Below, piece by piece: positions 47,327 to 58,969 of a stretch of 64,000 nt of DNA. The notes under the pieces were generated by a model, which worked only from the letters and a program-made list of their open reading frames with translations, ran no database searches and was not told where the DNA came from. The stretch comes from Neckera pumila (Eukaryota; Streptophyta; Bryopsida; Hypnales; Neckeraceae), in NCBI GenBank assembly GCA_963969595.1, contig OZ018418.1, forward strand, positions 7,879,001 through 7,943,000. Reading direction: 5' to 3'. The stretch's first letter is position 1, and every line of letters starts with the position of its first letter. A program made the position numbers and the translations under genes.

Positions 47327-48034
47327 GGAAGGCCTGTCAACTATCGGATCAGTCTAGATTCTAGAACATGCGCATCTCAACCGGTTCCAGGTGCTTTGAT
47401 CTGTTGTTGTAGTGAAGGTGTTAGGGAGTCAATTTTGAGTGACCTGCTTTTTGGAAAGGCCTTCCGAGATGTTGTGAGGATTGCTGTCTTTCTCTTCCCT
47501 ATTACAAAACCGAAAGTGGTTGTGTGTGGGTGTGCGTTTGAATGTAAGAGTTACGAGTGGTGAAGTCCCTATCCCTTCTGAAAGACCAATAGTGGACCCC
47601 CTGAGGGTAAAACAGGGGTATATAAAACCGGAGTGTGACTGGAAGTAACTGGAATCCGGACAAGGACAAATCCGGATTGGAATCCGGAAGAAAGAGTTAT
47701 CCAAAAATAGAGCATAGACGTGTTTGCTTAGGTGTTTTTGGTGAGATCTGGACATCCTTAGTTTGCGATAACATAGTAGAATTCCTTGGGACAATATTTT
47801 GTGTTATCTTACCACATTTTTGTGTTAAAGATACTTACGCCTGGACTGCGCATACAACAGCGGGATCTGTCTCCCAGTTCAATTGGGAGCTCAAATTTTT
47901 AGGTTCTTGATCATGTAGCCTTTGTCGCCAATTCCAAAGCAAGTCTTGCCCCAGAGTTTAGAATCTGTCGTCGTGTTGAGACTGTGCTCTTAAGAAGGTG
48001 GCATGTAAGTCATCAAGTTGAATAAAGCACACAA

Positions 48035-49870
48035 TCAATCATAGAATGGTGCTGAACATATCACGCAACATCGTCTAATCAAACATTGTGTGATGAGACA
48101 TTGTGGATGGTACAGGTGTCTACAAGATCCAAGTGCCCACCCTCCTTTGGGGCCAAATGCGTCTAGATATATGGAGCATTTGATGTGGTCCAAGACAAAA
48201 GGTGCAATCTTTGGCCACAGGAGCTGTTGTTTTTTCTCTGTCAAATGGCTAGATCTTTGATTCTCATGGTCCCAACCCATTTCTTTCCAATTTACTATAG
48301 TCTTTCCAGACAACTCCAACATGGGCATGTCATTGGGAAACATGTTTTCGAGCAATGCCCAAGATGTGAGTCCGTTCTCCCGTTTCGATGCATTTGCAAC
48401 AAAGTTTTTTGAATCTTTATCCAACTCTTGAGCAATTTGTTGTGATCTATCCACCGAAAGAATGCACACGACCTTCCAATGATTATATATGGCCACCAAT
48501 TGTGCCAACTGCATGGTGAGCATATTGTTTTCCTCTTGAAGATCTAGTTTCTTCACGGATAGTACTGGATGTGGAATTGCAAGAAATGAAAGTGAATCCT
48601 GGGTCCCTTGGAGTTGATCACTCATATTAGCAGTATTGTCTTCCGTGATGGTAGCAAGAGGCACGTTCAAAAGAAGTGAAAAACGCTTGATACGCTTGGT
48701 AGGAGGTGAATGGTGAAGGACGTAGCTTGTGAGGTCCTCTACAACCTTGTCCAGTTGATGTGGATTATGCTCAACAAAGGCATCGTCCATGTCCGACAAA
48801 GTCAACGTCTCACGCTCCTTCTCTTGTAGGCGTTGCAATTCTTTGGACTGTTGAGAAATGATAGCATTTTTTTGATTGCAATCAGATCGCAGTTTTTGGA
48901 TATCCGATTGCAGTGAAGCAATTGCTGTGTCTTTGGCCTTCAAGAGATCAAGGGCCTTACATAGAGCTATAATATTGTCAGCAACACTTACTTGTGACTG
49001 AGGAATGGGAGCACGGACAACTGCTTCCATAGGCGTGTTGTTGTTGGGGCCGAAATCAAAAACGTTGCTTGCACCCGATGGTGCCAACAATGGTTGCAAA
49101 ACGGTTGTTGAAGGTGATGCAGGTCCAATTCGGTTGGTGGAACGCCACACCTTCGGGGGATGTTTTATTCTCCGTCCCCCTGATGATGAAGTAGCCTCGA
49201 CATTTTGAATGTGAACCTCGGTGGACGTGATAGGTTGCTCTTTAACTTGTACTAATCTTGGAGCTTGCGTGCCATTGGAATCCTCATCCGGTTTTGATTC
49301 CTCAGTGTAAACTTTAAGCATTTCAGTGTTTCAATAATCACTAGGAATAGGGCCTAAACCACCTTTTGGGAATGTCAAGACCCCTTTTGGTATGACACCA
49401 ACTTTAGGACGTACTACGTTAAGACTTTCTTTTATTGTGCACCAATCAACCTCTTTATTCAAGGCCACTTCAGCGTATGCTCCTTTGGCAATGAATAGAG
49501 GGACCTCATTCCTCTCTACAAAAGGGGTTTTTTAGAGGATCTGGTATAATTCCACGCATCTTTGAACAAAAGATGGACTTTTATAATACTTCAAGTTTGC
49601 CTTATTGGTGTGCCGATTGTGATGATGGCGCCATGCTGGAAAGAACTTTCTGATGTGGCACCATTCAATGTAATCTTCACAGATTTGCATTGTCCACAGC
49701 CCTTCCTCTTTGTTCTAGCCTTTAAAAGCGAGGTGATCCGCACTATTTAGCACGTGCCATCGCTTTTGGTGAGTGGTGCCTCTGTGCTTCCGGCCCTTAT
49801 CTTTTACAGCCTTCCTGACAACACCAGGAGTGTTGTGTGAAGTTCCACCCTTACATATGCACGCTATTCT
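48035..49870 (-). pseudogene. WCHI/VQRC-family protein gene, copy 3, with degenerate RING end
   Basis: The best-preserved copy. From about 49870 downwards one frame reads a basic start (RKAVKDKGRKHRG), WTMQICEDYIEWCHIRKFFP, NKANLKYY, FVQRCVELYQ and GAYAEVALNKEVDWCTIKES, then continues into a clean 428-codon frame (49321-48035, stop TGA). That part has a basic RRIKHPPKVW stretch, a coiled-coil (KAKDTAIASLQSDIQKLRSD onwards), an acidic middle and a C-terminal RING-H2-like end: CSIY, then SCRHLYHPQC, then CVIC. The second zinc ligand Cys is Tyr, so the finger is probably incomplete. Stops in the N-terminal part are TAG near 49720, TAA near 49535 and TGA just before 49321. If read from 49321 alone, a shortened protein remains possible. 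RING fingers usually act as E3 ubiquitin ligases; that role here is inference. Confidence 0.65.
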
Positions 49871-50495
49871 CCACGGAACTATCTAAATCCTGGAGGGGTT
49901 GAACGAGATTGTCGTGCAAATTGTACTATATAGAACAATAAAAATAAAAAGCAGCCCATCAATCATTGATTGTAGTCCATCACACTACACAAGCACTTGT
50001 CCTTCTCTAGCATCTTCACAACCTTGTTTATTCCAAAAAGGGCAGCTTTTGTGGCATATAGCGGTTGAGATTGATGACCTGCACACACTGGAGATCATAA
50101 TGTTAACAATCAAATCACTATGTCATAGAACTGAGTCAAAGTACGGTGTTGGAGATTCTTCTTATAGAATCACGTGTTAACTGGTGGACAAATTATTTTA
50201 TGTGCACAAACAGGAGTACACTCAACTCTCTCTAGTGACTCACCCTCTCATCCAACCACAATTCAAATCTCTTTTTGTCTTCAGAATTTGTTCCATTGTT
50301 AACAAGTTTGACCGGACTCCTTCTCCATGACCTGCTCTGCATCTATGTGACTGCATTCAGAAGCCTCTAAGTCCCCCCAATGTTGTGTCATTAGATAGAC
50401 TTGGGTTTAATGCCTACATTTTGGTGGTAAAGGAATATATCAAAGTGGGACACAACTATATCATTATGTACCATATTTTGCATATATCTAGACCA
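49871..50495. other. intergenic stretch
   Basis: No gene recognised between WCHI/VQRC copy 3 and the alcohol dehydrogenase pseudogene. Confidence 0.4.
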
Positions 50496-53045
50496 TCATA
50501 TACTTAATTTATTGAAGGAAGTGCTCATCCAATCACACGATACTAGGCAAACAGTATGTATAGTATATACCGACTCATCCTGGCAAATCAAGTCTACCTT
50601 TAAAGTCTCTAAAAAATCCTGATGTCTAGGACTTGCCATTAACAGCTTACTTGGATGGAAACAAAGTGTCTTTGTAGAGTCTATTAGACCAAGGATTACT
50701 GCCTCCCCCCCAGCTTGCAAACAATTCCATCAACTGTACATGAATCATTCATTAATTTCAAAAATTGATTATGTAAAGATGTTCCTAATCAAGCCACACG
50801 TCCTCCTTGCACGTCAATTGATCATGATCTATTCATCACCTCAATGAGCGTAATGACATTGCTTTAATGTTTTTGGCAAGCCAAACCTTAGGTGTTTGAT
50901 GTTCTAGGCTCATCAAAATTTTAGAAGGAGTACTTAGTGAATACAACCTGCACTTTGATATCCAGAAATAATACCGCATTTGCACACTCCATGGTATAAT
51001 AGATGATTCCTGGATTTCCAGTAAAATTGAGAGAGTAATTTCCCTTGTCATCGTTTGGCATCTCTTTTATAACCTCTTCAGTGGGCATGTCTAGTTTAGT
51101 TGAATCCAGAGTGTTCGTGATTCCCCAATCGGAGCCTGTCATCCCCCCTTGAAGCTATACATAGTTAGCATCATTTTTGATAGAATCTTTTATCGACAAT
51201 TACCTCCCAAGCTTCAATTACGTCTTCAATGTCCATGACAGTACTAAGCTGTACCTATTTTGAGTTTATTAGCATCTCTGCTAACCCACATTATATTAGC
51301 CACTCTAACTACCTCTGAACCTTCCAACTACTTGTAAATATTAATCATTAACAATGTGAATACACACATCAGCAAGAAGAACATCTTTGTGGAATTAGTC
51401 AATGCATGTTTTCAAAATGGTCCACAACCTACTGAGCAATTTTGGCTTCTACCCAAAGCTACAAAAAGTAGATTGTTGTAACATGCAACTACAGAAAATC
51501 CCATAGTCTCCAACCAAATATGGACATTGCAGAACTGGGGGTACCTTCATAAATGTTCCAAGCTGATCCAATTCCTGTTGAGCATAGCAACAATTGAAAT
51601 CAGTGAATGACAAATAGTTCATGGAGTACTTAACACTTGCATGGTGGAGAGCATATTAAAGTGTAATAGAGCCACAATAAATGGATCATATACAGATTCA
51701 TGGTTCAAAAATGATCAATTCAATTAATAATACGCTGGAACTCCAAATCAGAAATATGGGGCCACATTATACTTCATGAAAATCAAAGAAACTACATGTG
51801 AAAAGGCCAGAAAAAAAAAGAACTTCAAAAAATATAATAAAAATCTTCTTATAACCTTTTCAGAACATGCGGTTCCTTTAGAGAAGACTCATGTCTCAGC
51901 TGCAAGTATACCATTACCAAAGAGGCAAACTTTGGAAAGATTGGCCTCGTGGATGATTTTTGTGACAGAAGCATAATCACAAACAGTGTATTGACTAAAA
52001 GTGGAGGTGTAGAAGTAATGGTTGATGAGCTTCCCTGCGGAACCGCTGGAGGAGCGCTTTGTTGTCTTCTCAAATGGCATGGACCCATTGCTCTAGTTGT
52101 ACACTACCCTACTAGGGTTTCACGTTTGCATTGAGGGCACTTCTTCTATTTGTACATCCATAATGGAATCACTTTGTCTCTGCCCTTCAAATCCTTCATG
52201 TTACTCCCCACAATCTCCACCAACCTAAAGCACCCAGAGAGCAACATCAGCACATCTTCAAATGAAAGCATACGTACACTCATTGACATGTGAATTTTAA
52301 TCTGCATGCCTATTTAGAGTTTGATAAATGGAATTCAAAAAGTGCCTAGCTTATGCTGCTCCTTCATAGCCAAAAATACAAGGACATAATCTACCTGGGT
52401 CCTATAGCAACACACACTTCATAATCATCAGTAACATATGTTAACCCAACTGAATACCCCTTCAACTAATTCCAAAATTTACAAGCCTTTAGTGCACCTT
52501 CAGCAAAGATGGTCGAAACATCAGTCTACTAAGATAGGGAGTTTTCTTGTTGCAAACCCCAGTAAACCTTCACAGTCATAGATACTACACTCTTCAAATA
52601 AGAGTATAAGTCATTTGCACTATTGATAAGAAGATTTCATTTTCCCCCAAAATTGTCTGCATACATATTACATTCCAGCTCTACTTGAGAAGAATATTTG
52701 GAAAGATGTTCCCCAACTGAGAGCTCCATGTAATCAACTGTGAAAACTGGAAACACACAACAAAAACCATATCTATACCATTTCTCCAGTGTTAACTCCA
52801 ACAATTATAGGGCATTACAAGGTTTTCTTCAAATTGACTCTGACTATGCATGCTATTTGGATTAATATACATGGGCTCCCTTACCTTTACCTTCAAATAC
52901 CTTTATCTTCAAATACAACATATGAGTTTGACAAACTGCGCCATTCGTAATGTTTATGCGCACTTCTGTAGGCCAACCGGCGCAACGTCAACGTTCTCCA
53001 CCATCAATGGCTTGTTGGGCTCGTACGCCACTACAGCTACACATC
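50496..53045 (-). pseudogene. alcohol dehydrogenase (zinc MDR family) pseudogene, six exon pieces in order
   Basis: Reading leftward, six pieces match zinc alcohol dehydrogenase in the expected order. (1) 53045-52915: VVAYEPNKPLMVENVDVAP, then after a one-base shift EVRINITNGAVCQTHM. (2) 52290-52140: VGSNMKDLKGRDKVIPLW, a TAG, then KKCPQCK at the structural-zinc loop. (3) 52085-51870: FYTSTFSQYTVCDYASVTKI and KVCLFGNGI. (4) 51590-51440: CSTGIGSAWN and a decayed coenzyme-binding glycine motif. (5) 51142-50950: PTEEVIKEMPNDDKGNYSLN, then TGNPGIIYYTMECANA. (6) 50720-50496: GGEAVILGL and FHPSKLL. The enzyme family interconverts alcohols and aldehydes; class III forms also reduce S-nitrosoglutathione. 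The frameshift, stop and lost glycines argue that this copy is dead. Class III versus plant class P is not resolved. Confidence 0.75.
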
Positions 53046-53187
53046 TCAAGTAAATCTTCCACCACAGCAAGATTACAACATAAACCAGTACCAATACCCA
53101 AAATTGCTATCCCTCCTTTTCAGTTTGTTTAGAGCCATTAAACCATTAATTCACCCATGTGAAATAGGAAGTGGCACATGCACAACG

Positions 53188-53661
53188 GGCAATTGCAAGC
53201 TAGGGTATACCAAAATCAGCAAAATTACAAAAATAAAAGTCCATTTCATTTTTTGCATATGATTTCTAAACTTATTGATTTTTTTTCTACAATTTCTTTG
53301 TAGTGTGGTAAAACAAAAGATGAAGAAATTGAATTGAAATTTCTTTTGTATATTTATTGAAAACACTTCAAAGATGACATTATTTTTTGGTTTATTTCAA
53401 TGGACTGTGACAATCATTTCATAAAATTAATGGACTGTGACAGTCCTCAAGGAAAGACTAAATAGTCCATAACACTTAAATTATTAAAAATTTATTTAAT
53501 TCATCTATAGAGTGTTGTAATATATTGAATATACAACATATAAATGGGTCCTTTTAATTAAAATCATACCATATGCTTTTTTAATCTTCAAAAATGAATG
53601 TAAATCTAAGAAAAAATGGACTGTAACAATCCTTTTTGGATCACCTTAGCTTGCAATTGCC
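53188..53661. mobile_element. putative MITE with GGCAATTGCAAGCTA inverted ends
   Basis: The left end GGCAATTGCAAGCTAGGGTATACCA pattern (first 15 bases exact) is mirrored by TAGCTTGCAATTGCC at the right, and inverted similarity continues inward through 'gtccattt'. Internal 'tggactgtgaca' words recur at 53400, 53431 and 53618. A clean target duplication was not found. It lies upstream of the alcohol dehydrogenase pseudogene. Confidence 0.65.
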
Positions 53662-55677
53662 GCATCACCAACAATTGTTACGCATTGATTCTGTGGCATT
53701 TTAGGATTTGGCCTTAAGCTCATGTCCTATTGCAAACCATAGTCAAAGTGACTCAAGGTTGTTGCAAAAGTCTCCACAAAAGATCCACTGCGTTCAAATC
53801 TATGCAAAAACTAAAGAAATCTCAAATATAAGGTATAGTTAATATAGACTTTGCAAATTGTAGTTCCAAACGATTGCAAATTTGTCAACACATTTAAAGT
53901 GGTATATTGATGCAAATCAAGCCTGTTGCAAAACTATTGCCATCGTAGCCTTTTGCAAAATTGCGACAACACCGAACCTACAGTGAATTTAAATGCAACC
54001 GTTTGAGAATCCACCTGACATACTAACATATCTAAGAGTACAAGAAAATTGACCTCAACAAGTGATCATCTATCCAATAGTAGCAGCAAACGAGTCCGTA
54101 ACATTAGCCAAACTAAACTCCATAGCTAATCAAATGTTGTATGCCATACCTATGGGAAACTATCCTATGTAAGCCCCTACTAATCAACGTTGCTTTTCCT
54201 ACTTCCTCCAGGATTTATAGATAGGAGCAACAAGTGGTGGAATATTGAAATGTTCTTAACCTAGTTTTACAATCTGTTTGGAGGAAAGATACTAGCTGAC
54301 ACAGGAGCAATTTCTTTCCGGACTCACCATGAATGAAATGGTTACTAATTATGTTTGCTAGCCTTTGCATCTGAAATTAAAAATTTTGTCCTTGAGTCAC
54401 CATAGAGATTTAAAGGCTGTACAAATACATGAACCATGCATGCAGCCTATCTTTCCTAATGAGCAATCTCACTTGGAATTTGCCGTGCAATTTCATGTTC
54501 ATGTTGCATGGGAAGCCATCCGGCACAACTTGCTTCGACAGCTGGAGTGGTTATTACCGTGTCCTGCAAGATACAACTCTTTCATCAATCTAGCACACAA
54601 ACTGCAACTTAAATGATTAAGTGTTCTATACATGACATACCTAATCTTATGGCTTTCATTTATGGGCACCCATACATTAAATAAGGTCAGCAATGACCCT
54701 CTTAAATGGTAGTAAATAACAAGTCATCTGAAATCAAGCCACTTTCAAGCCAGCGTCCACAAACCTAGACCACATATTATCAAGTCCGTAGGAGGTTCTA
54801 CATCTAAACACCTGCAATAGAGCTAACGAGAAGTGCCACAATAGTCTCCACTCACATCATTTCTTTGTTACTCAAAGGTAGACACTTCATCCTCCATAAT
54901 CATAAAGCTCTTACAACATTCACATGGTCACTCAATTTTCCATGAGTGAAAAGCAAAAAAATTGGTTTTTGATCTACCAGCCAGATGCATCCTAAGTTTT
55001 TGTCAAGGGAAAAATAGACATTTCTTATGGAGATGCTTGTCACTCACAACAACTAATTGCCTTCAAAATTTAAAATAAATCGTAAAACTTTTGATGCTAA
55101 TCAAAGAGAACATACGTAGACAACTCACGCTTAACTTGAACAATAGAAAAATGCTTCTACCCACCAAGAACTTGCGAAGGTGCAAAGACAAGAAGCTCCA
55201 TTTTATGCTGCGTATTGTGAGGATTGCCCTGGACTTACCCAACGCAGTCATCTACTTGTGCATATAGTGGAAGCTCCTCTACTATTCCATCGTTCACTGT
55301 ATATTCACATTTTAACGTCCAAACATAAAATGGTACATTATGAATATTAAAATATTGCAATATTACATAAACTACCCAATATCCTCTACATGTCAAAGTT
55401 CTTTCAAAATCAGACACAACCATCAAAATTAGGATTTCTTATGTGTGCATCTAAAACTGATATAAAAAAGCAACCACTTTCCTCCAAAGGAAACTTTGCA
55501 GACATATCAATATAACAAAATTAGTGATGTCTAAGGGAGCCCACCGTATTAAGCAAGCAAAGAATGCACAATTGCCTTGAGGAATATTGGATTCATTTGC
55601 TAGTAGCACCGTGACAACCAATAAGACTACTAGCTTAAGTGGCACCAACTAGAAGGCAAAAGGACACAGTAGTACCC
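53662..55677. other. intergenic stretch with weak exon-like pieces on the minus strand
   Basis: No family recognised. A minus-strand piece around 55426-55240 ends in a strong donor-like GGGTAAGT, and one near 54575-54470 follows an acceptor-like cttgcag. Both could be exons of an unrecognised or dead gene. They are too weak to call. Confidence 0.3.
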
Positions 55678-57830
55678 CTAGGCGCAATTTCTGCACAAGT
55701 TTGTCTCATTCATCATCTTCAAAAGACTCCCCAACCTCCCGGTCAAATAACAGGGACACTTCTTCCATCCCCTTCTCGAAAAAATGTCATCAATTTTGGT
55801 GTCCCTACTTGTAGGAAGAGGGTCAGGGTGGGTCTTTAGAATAATTGATGCGGCAATAAGTCCTTTGAAGTCATTGTCATTTCCCATTCTAAAAATCTCA
55901 GCCTCTTCTTTGTTGTCCATCTCATTGTCTATCCAACGACCCCTCACCTCAACTCGGAGGACTACTTTCCAACCGGGCTCATCCTCATCATTTGAAAAGA
56001 ACATTTGATCACAATTCCTTGGAAACGCAAAGGATTCATAACCAAATGGCACAAGTGAGTTGATATTTGCCATGGTGAATCCCCACTTGTGTTTCTTCAC
56101 TGTATTATTTCTCCCCCTATAGTTGGCTTTTATCCAATCACAAACAAGAAGCACCCTGCATTGACGTCCATAGTTGAGTTCCACAATCTCTAGAATTTGA
56201 CCTATGTACATGTACTGCGGCATGAATTGGATTTTGATCTCCCCTTTTTTATCGACACGATCTATAAAATACGGTGGCAACCCCTGGGTCTTATATTTTG
56301 AAGCTCTTCTCAGCACTTTTCACTCAAAAGTGATAACCATAGGAAAACATACTTCGAAATCTTTGTGCTTGTAGAGAGTGTGGTCTTGAGGAGTCCTCTA
56401 CATCTTTTGGAACAACGTCTCCTCTCTCTTTAGCATCTTCAATATCTTTTTTCAGCCACTTAGAAATTGGCGGTAGTTCCTGCAAACTAGTAGGGTAAGG
56501 CACCAATCTTGTCCCGATCCTTCTTGGATGCATGTTTTGAAATTGTTCTTGTGCTGCTCCTTGCTCAACACACAAAACTTCATACCTCCTGTAGCATATT
56601 CAACATTTCAATGTTAGTCTTGGTAGATAAGAAAAACTCATAAAACTACTTGCACTATTTCAAAACTTCATACTCTTCACTAACATGTCCCGTTTGGCAC
56701 ACTAAGACATTCAACTGCATCACTCTTCCTTTACAATTGCGGTCCTCATTATACAATGCTGAAAAATCTCAATGCCAATGTGGTAGTTGTCCACGTTACT
56801 CAATGACCAACAAATTCTAAGCAATAATGCAACATGTATCCTTGAAGAAGACAACATCAATTTATTTTGTTGAAAAGTTACTCTCAATATGTCTACAAGT
56901 GCATTGCATTGTCCAATACAAAATCATGCATTGCATCCCTAAAATCTTTTGAAAGTTCTCAAGGTTTTCCTTTGCCTTCCAAAATCTTGTCCACCATTGT
57001 TGGCTCCTCGTTGTCGTCCCAAACTCTCTATGTAGTAATGCTATACTCTAACATATATTCCATTATGAATCCTAAAGCTTGTTCAACTTGGTAACCCTGG
57101 GGAATGCTGCCCTCTAGTTTTGCAAGGTTCCTCACGAATCCTTTCAATGTTTTGAAATAATGCTCGTATAGGTACATCCACCTAGTGTGGACAGGTTCAC
57201 ACAAGAAAACTTCTTCTACTATATAATTAGGCAAATGTGCCATGATATCAAAAAAAGAAGGTAGGAACTCTTTTTCTAACAAACACATTGTCTCCGCGCA
57301 ATCTGCTTTGAGTTGACCTCAGTCCTCACCGTTTATTGTCTTTGCGCAATTCTTTTGAAACACTCAGCTCAAGCAAATCACAACCCTAGCAAAAGACCTG
57401 TTACAAATCCTACAAAAATATAAAGGCAATATTTGTTGCAACAAGACATGGAAGTCATGTGCCTTCAAGTCTGACAATTTTCCTTTGCTTATTTTTGTAT
57501 TTTTGCAAAGGACCAACGTAATGAGTTGGTCTTCTCAGGAACTTCAACACTTTGAGCACCTTTGCTTTGTCTTTTGGGGATAAAACATATGTTGCATCTG
57601 GCATGTATAGTCTGTCACGGTTTGGGCCAACTTGTTGTAAATGGAGATGCGGTTGAATGTTTTGTGTCTCCATGTCTGCTCGAATTGCTGGGTTGTCTTT
57701 TTCACCAAATGCTGTCTTCGCAATGTTCTCTGCTATGTTCTTTTCACAGTGCATCACATTGAGTAGATGGCGCATAGGAAGAAACTGCAAAGACATTTCA
57801 ACAACCACTTGGGATTACTTTCTGCACTAC
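55678..57830 (-). pseudogene. CACTA tnp2-type transposase remnant
   Basis: Reading leftward: LLNVMHCEKNIAENI and LHLQ (57780-57640, tnp2 core end); LSDLKAHDFHVLLQQILPLY (about 57470-57420); LEKEFLPSFFDIMAHLPNY with RWMYLYEHYFKTLKGFVRN and EGSIPQGY (57288-57050), typical of DUF4218; and YIGQILEIVELNY, VLLVCDWIKANYRG, WGFTMANIN and an FAFPRNCDQMFF word (56230-55990), matching DUF4216. These domains in this order are the tnp2-type transposase of CACTA elements. Frameshifts near 57480 and 56320 and several stops show decay. No matching CACTA termini were found around it, and nothing ties it directly to the element at 44684-47326. Confidence 0.8.
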
Positions 57831-58969
57831 AACTAACAATTCTTTCCTGCACAACCACTATGTAATTGCAAGTGAAAGTTCCCACACATTACAGAGAAAA
57901 TGACATGGAAATCAAAATTACCCACATGTACTCATATGCATACCATGAAGGAGTAAATCATGAACACTAACATCACATTAATTCCTTCAAACACAATAAG
58001 AAATTCCTTGCTCTATATTCAGAATCAAATTCTAAGGATGGTATTCAAATAGTGATGAAATATTTATATCAATATTTATACATCACGCATGAACAGCTTA
58101 CATTCATTATTTCCAATGCATTCCAAAATCCCTTAGTGCACTTTTAACAATGAATTTCAAATGATGGCTTTGTCACTTTGGAAAAAAATAGACCGGGAAA
58201 AAACATCCAAGAAAGCACATTAGCCTATCATGACGGAGTTACTCATGCACAAAGTTAGCGGACATTTCAAGCCTACTACATAAAGCACCGGGAAAAACAC
58301 TTAGAAATTCCCACACTCCTTCCACACTAGTATAAACAAAAATATTGTTAACATGGCGGGATTTCTCAGACTTGGCAATTTTACATTTACATTGGATGGT
58401 GTGAAATCTATACCATTCCTTGACTTTAGAGCTAACTAAGAAAATTAATGGGAAAATGGGTTACAAAATACAACAATTTTAATCTCATTTCACATACTGC
58501 TGGTATTGCAAGACTTTGGCATTTCAAACACTGAAAAGTAAAAAATACCAGACCTACTTCTGAGACTTTCATAAACACTTCTAGCAATATAATCAAATCT
58601 CTGCCACTTTTTGCCAATTCAGCAAAATAGATGACAAGTATAGATTTACAAGTCATGCAACTCTCTTGAAAGGTGCCATAATAGTGGATATATTGTGAAG
58701 CGCATGAAGTAACAATAACAAGAATTCTATGTAATAGATAAAACCCCAACCTTGCTAAACTGGCATAGTTGAAAAGGCTCATTACATACGTTTATTCCTA
58801 AAATTTCAATAAGCTTCAATACTCTATAATTATCAAGTGATTCTTAAACCTTATATTGATCCTTTTTTCTACAAAACCTTGCAGACTACGAATGATCTTA
58901 CTGTCATGCATCTGTCACCTATTACTTCAAACTTCTAAACATTTATTGCAGAACACTGTCATATAATTT
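57831..58969. other. AT-rich intergenic stretch
   Basis: Upstream of the tnp2 remnant on its strand. No further transposase motifs were seen. Confidence 0.4.

Larger units (their letters stand above)
41800..47862 (+). mobile_element. multi-kb repeat element, copy B, split by a CACTA insertion
   Basis: Same order of landmarks as copy A: 'gtgtacttaag' near 42065, 'gtgccgattgcacc' near 42186, the coding region 42222-44106, the mini-hairpin GGGCAAGCTTGTTGCCC at 44304-44320, and the common 3' end to 47862. A 2643-bp CACTA element sits at 44684-47326. Removing it restores collinearity with copy A, where 'ctgtccggaagatt' marks the empty site near 40740. Confidence 0.7.

Noticed and set aside
37630..47862. 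Standard LTR retrotransposon
   Set aside because: No terminal direct repeats, reverse transcriptase, RNase H or integrase motifs were seen in either copy.
44684..57830. The tnp2 remnant as the known autonomous partner of the CACTA element
   Set aside because: Both are CACTA-type, but the remnant lacks readable termini, so a direct link cannot be shown.
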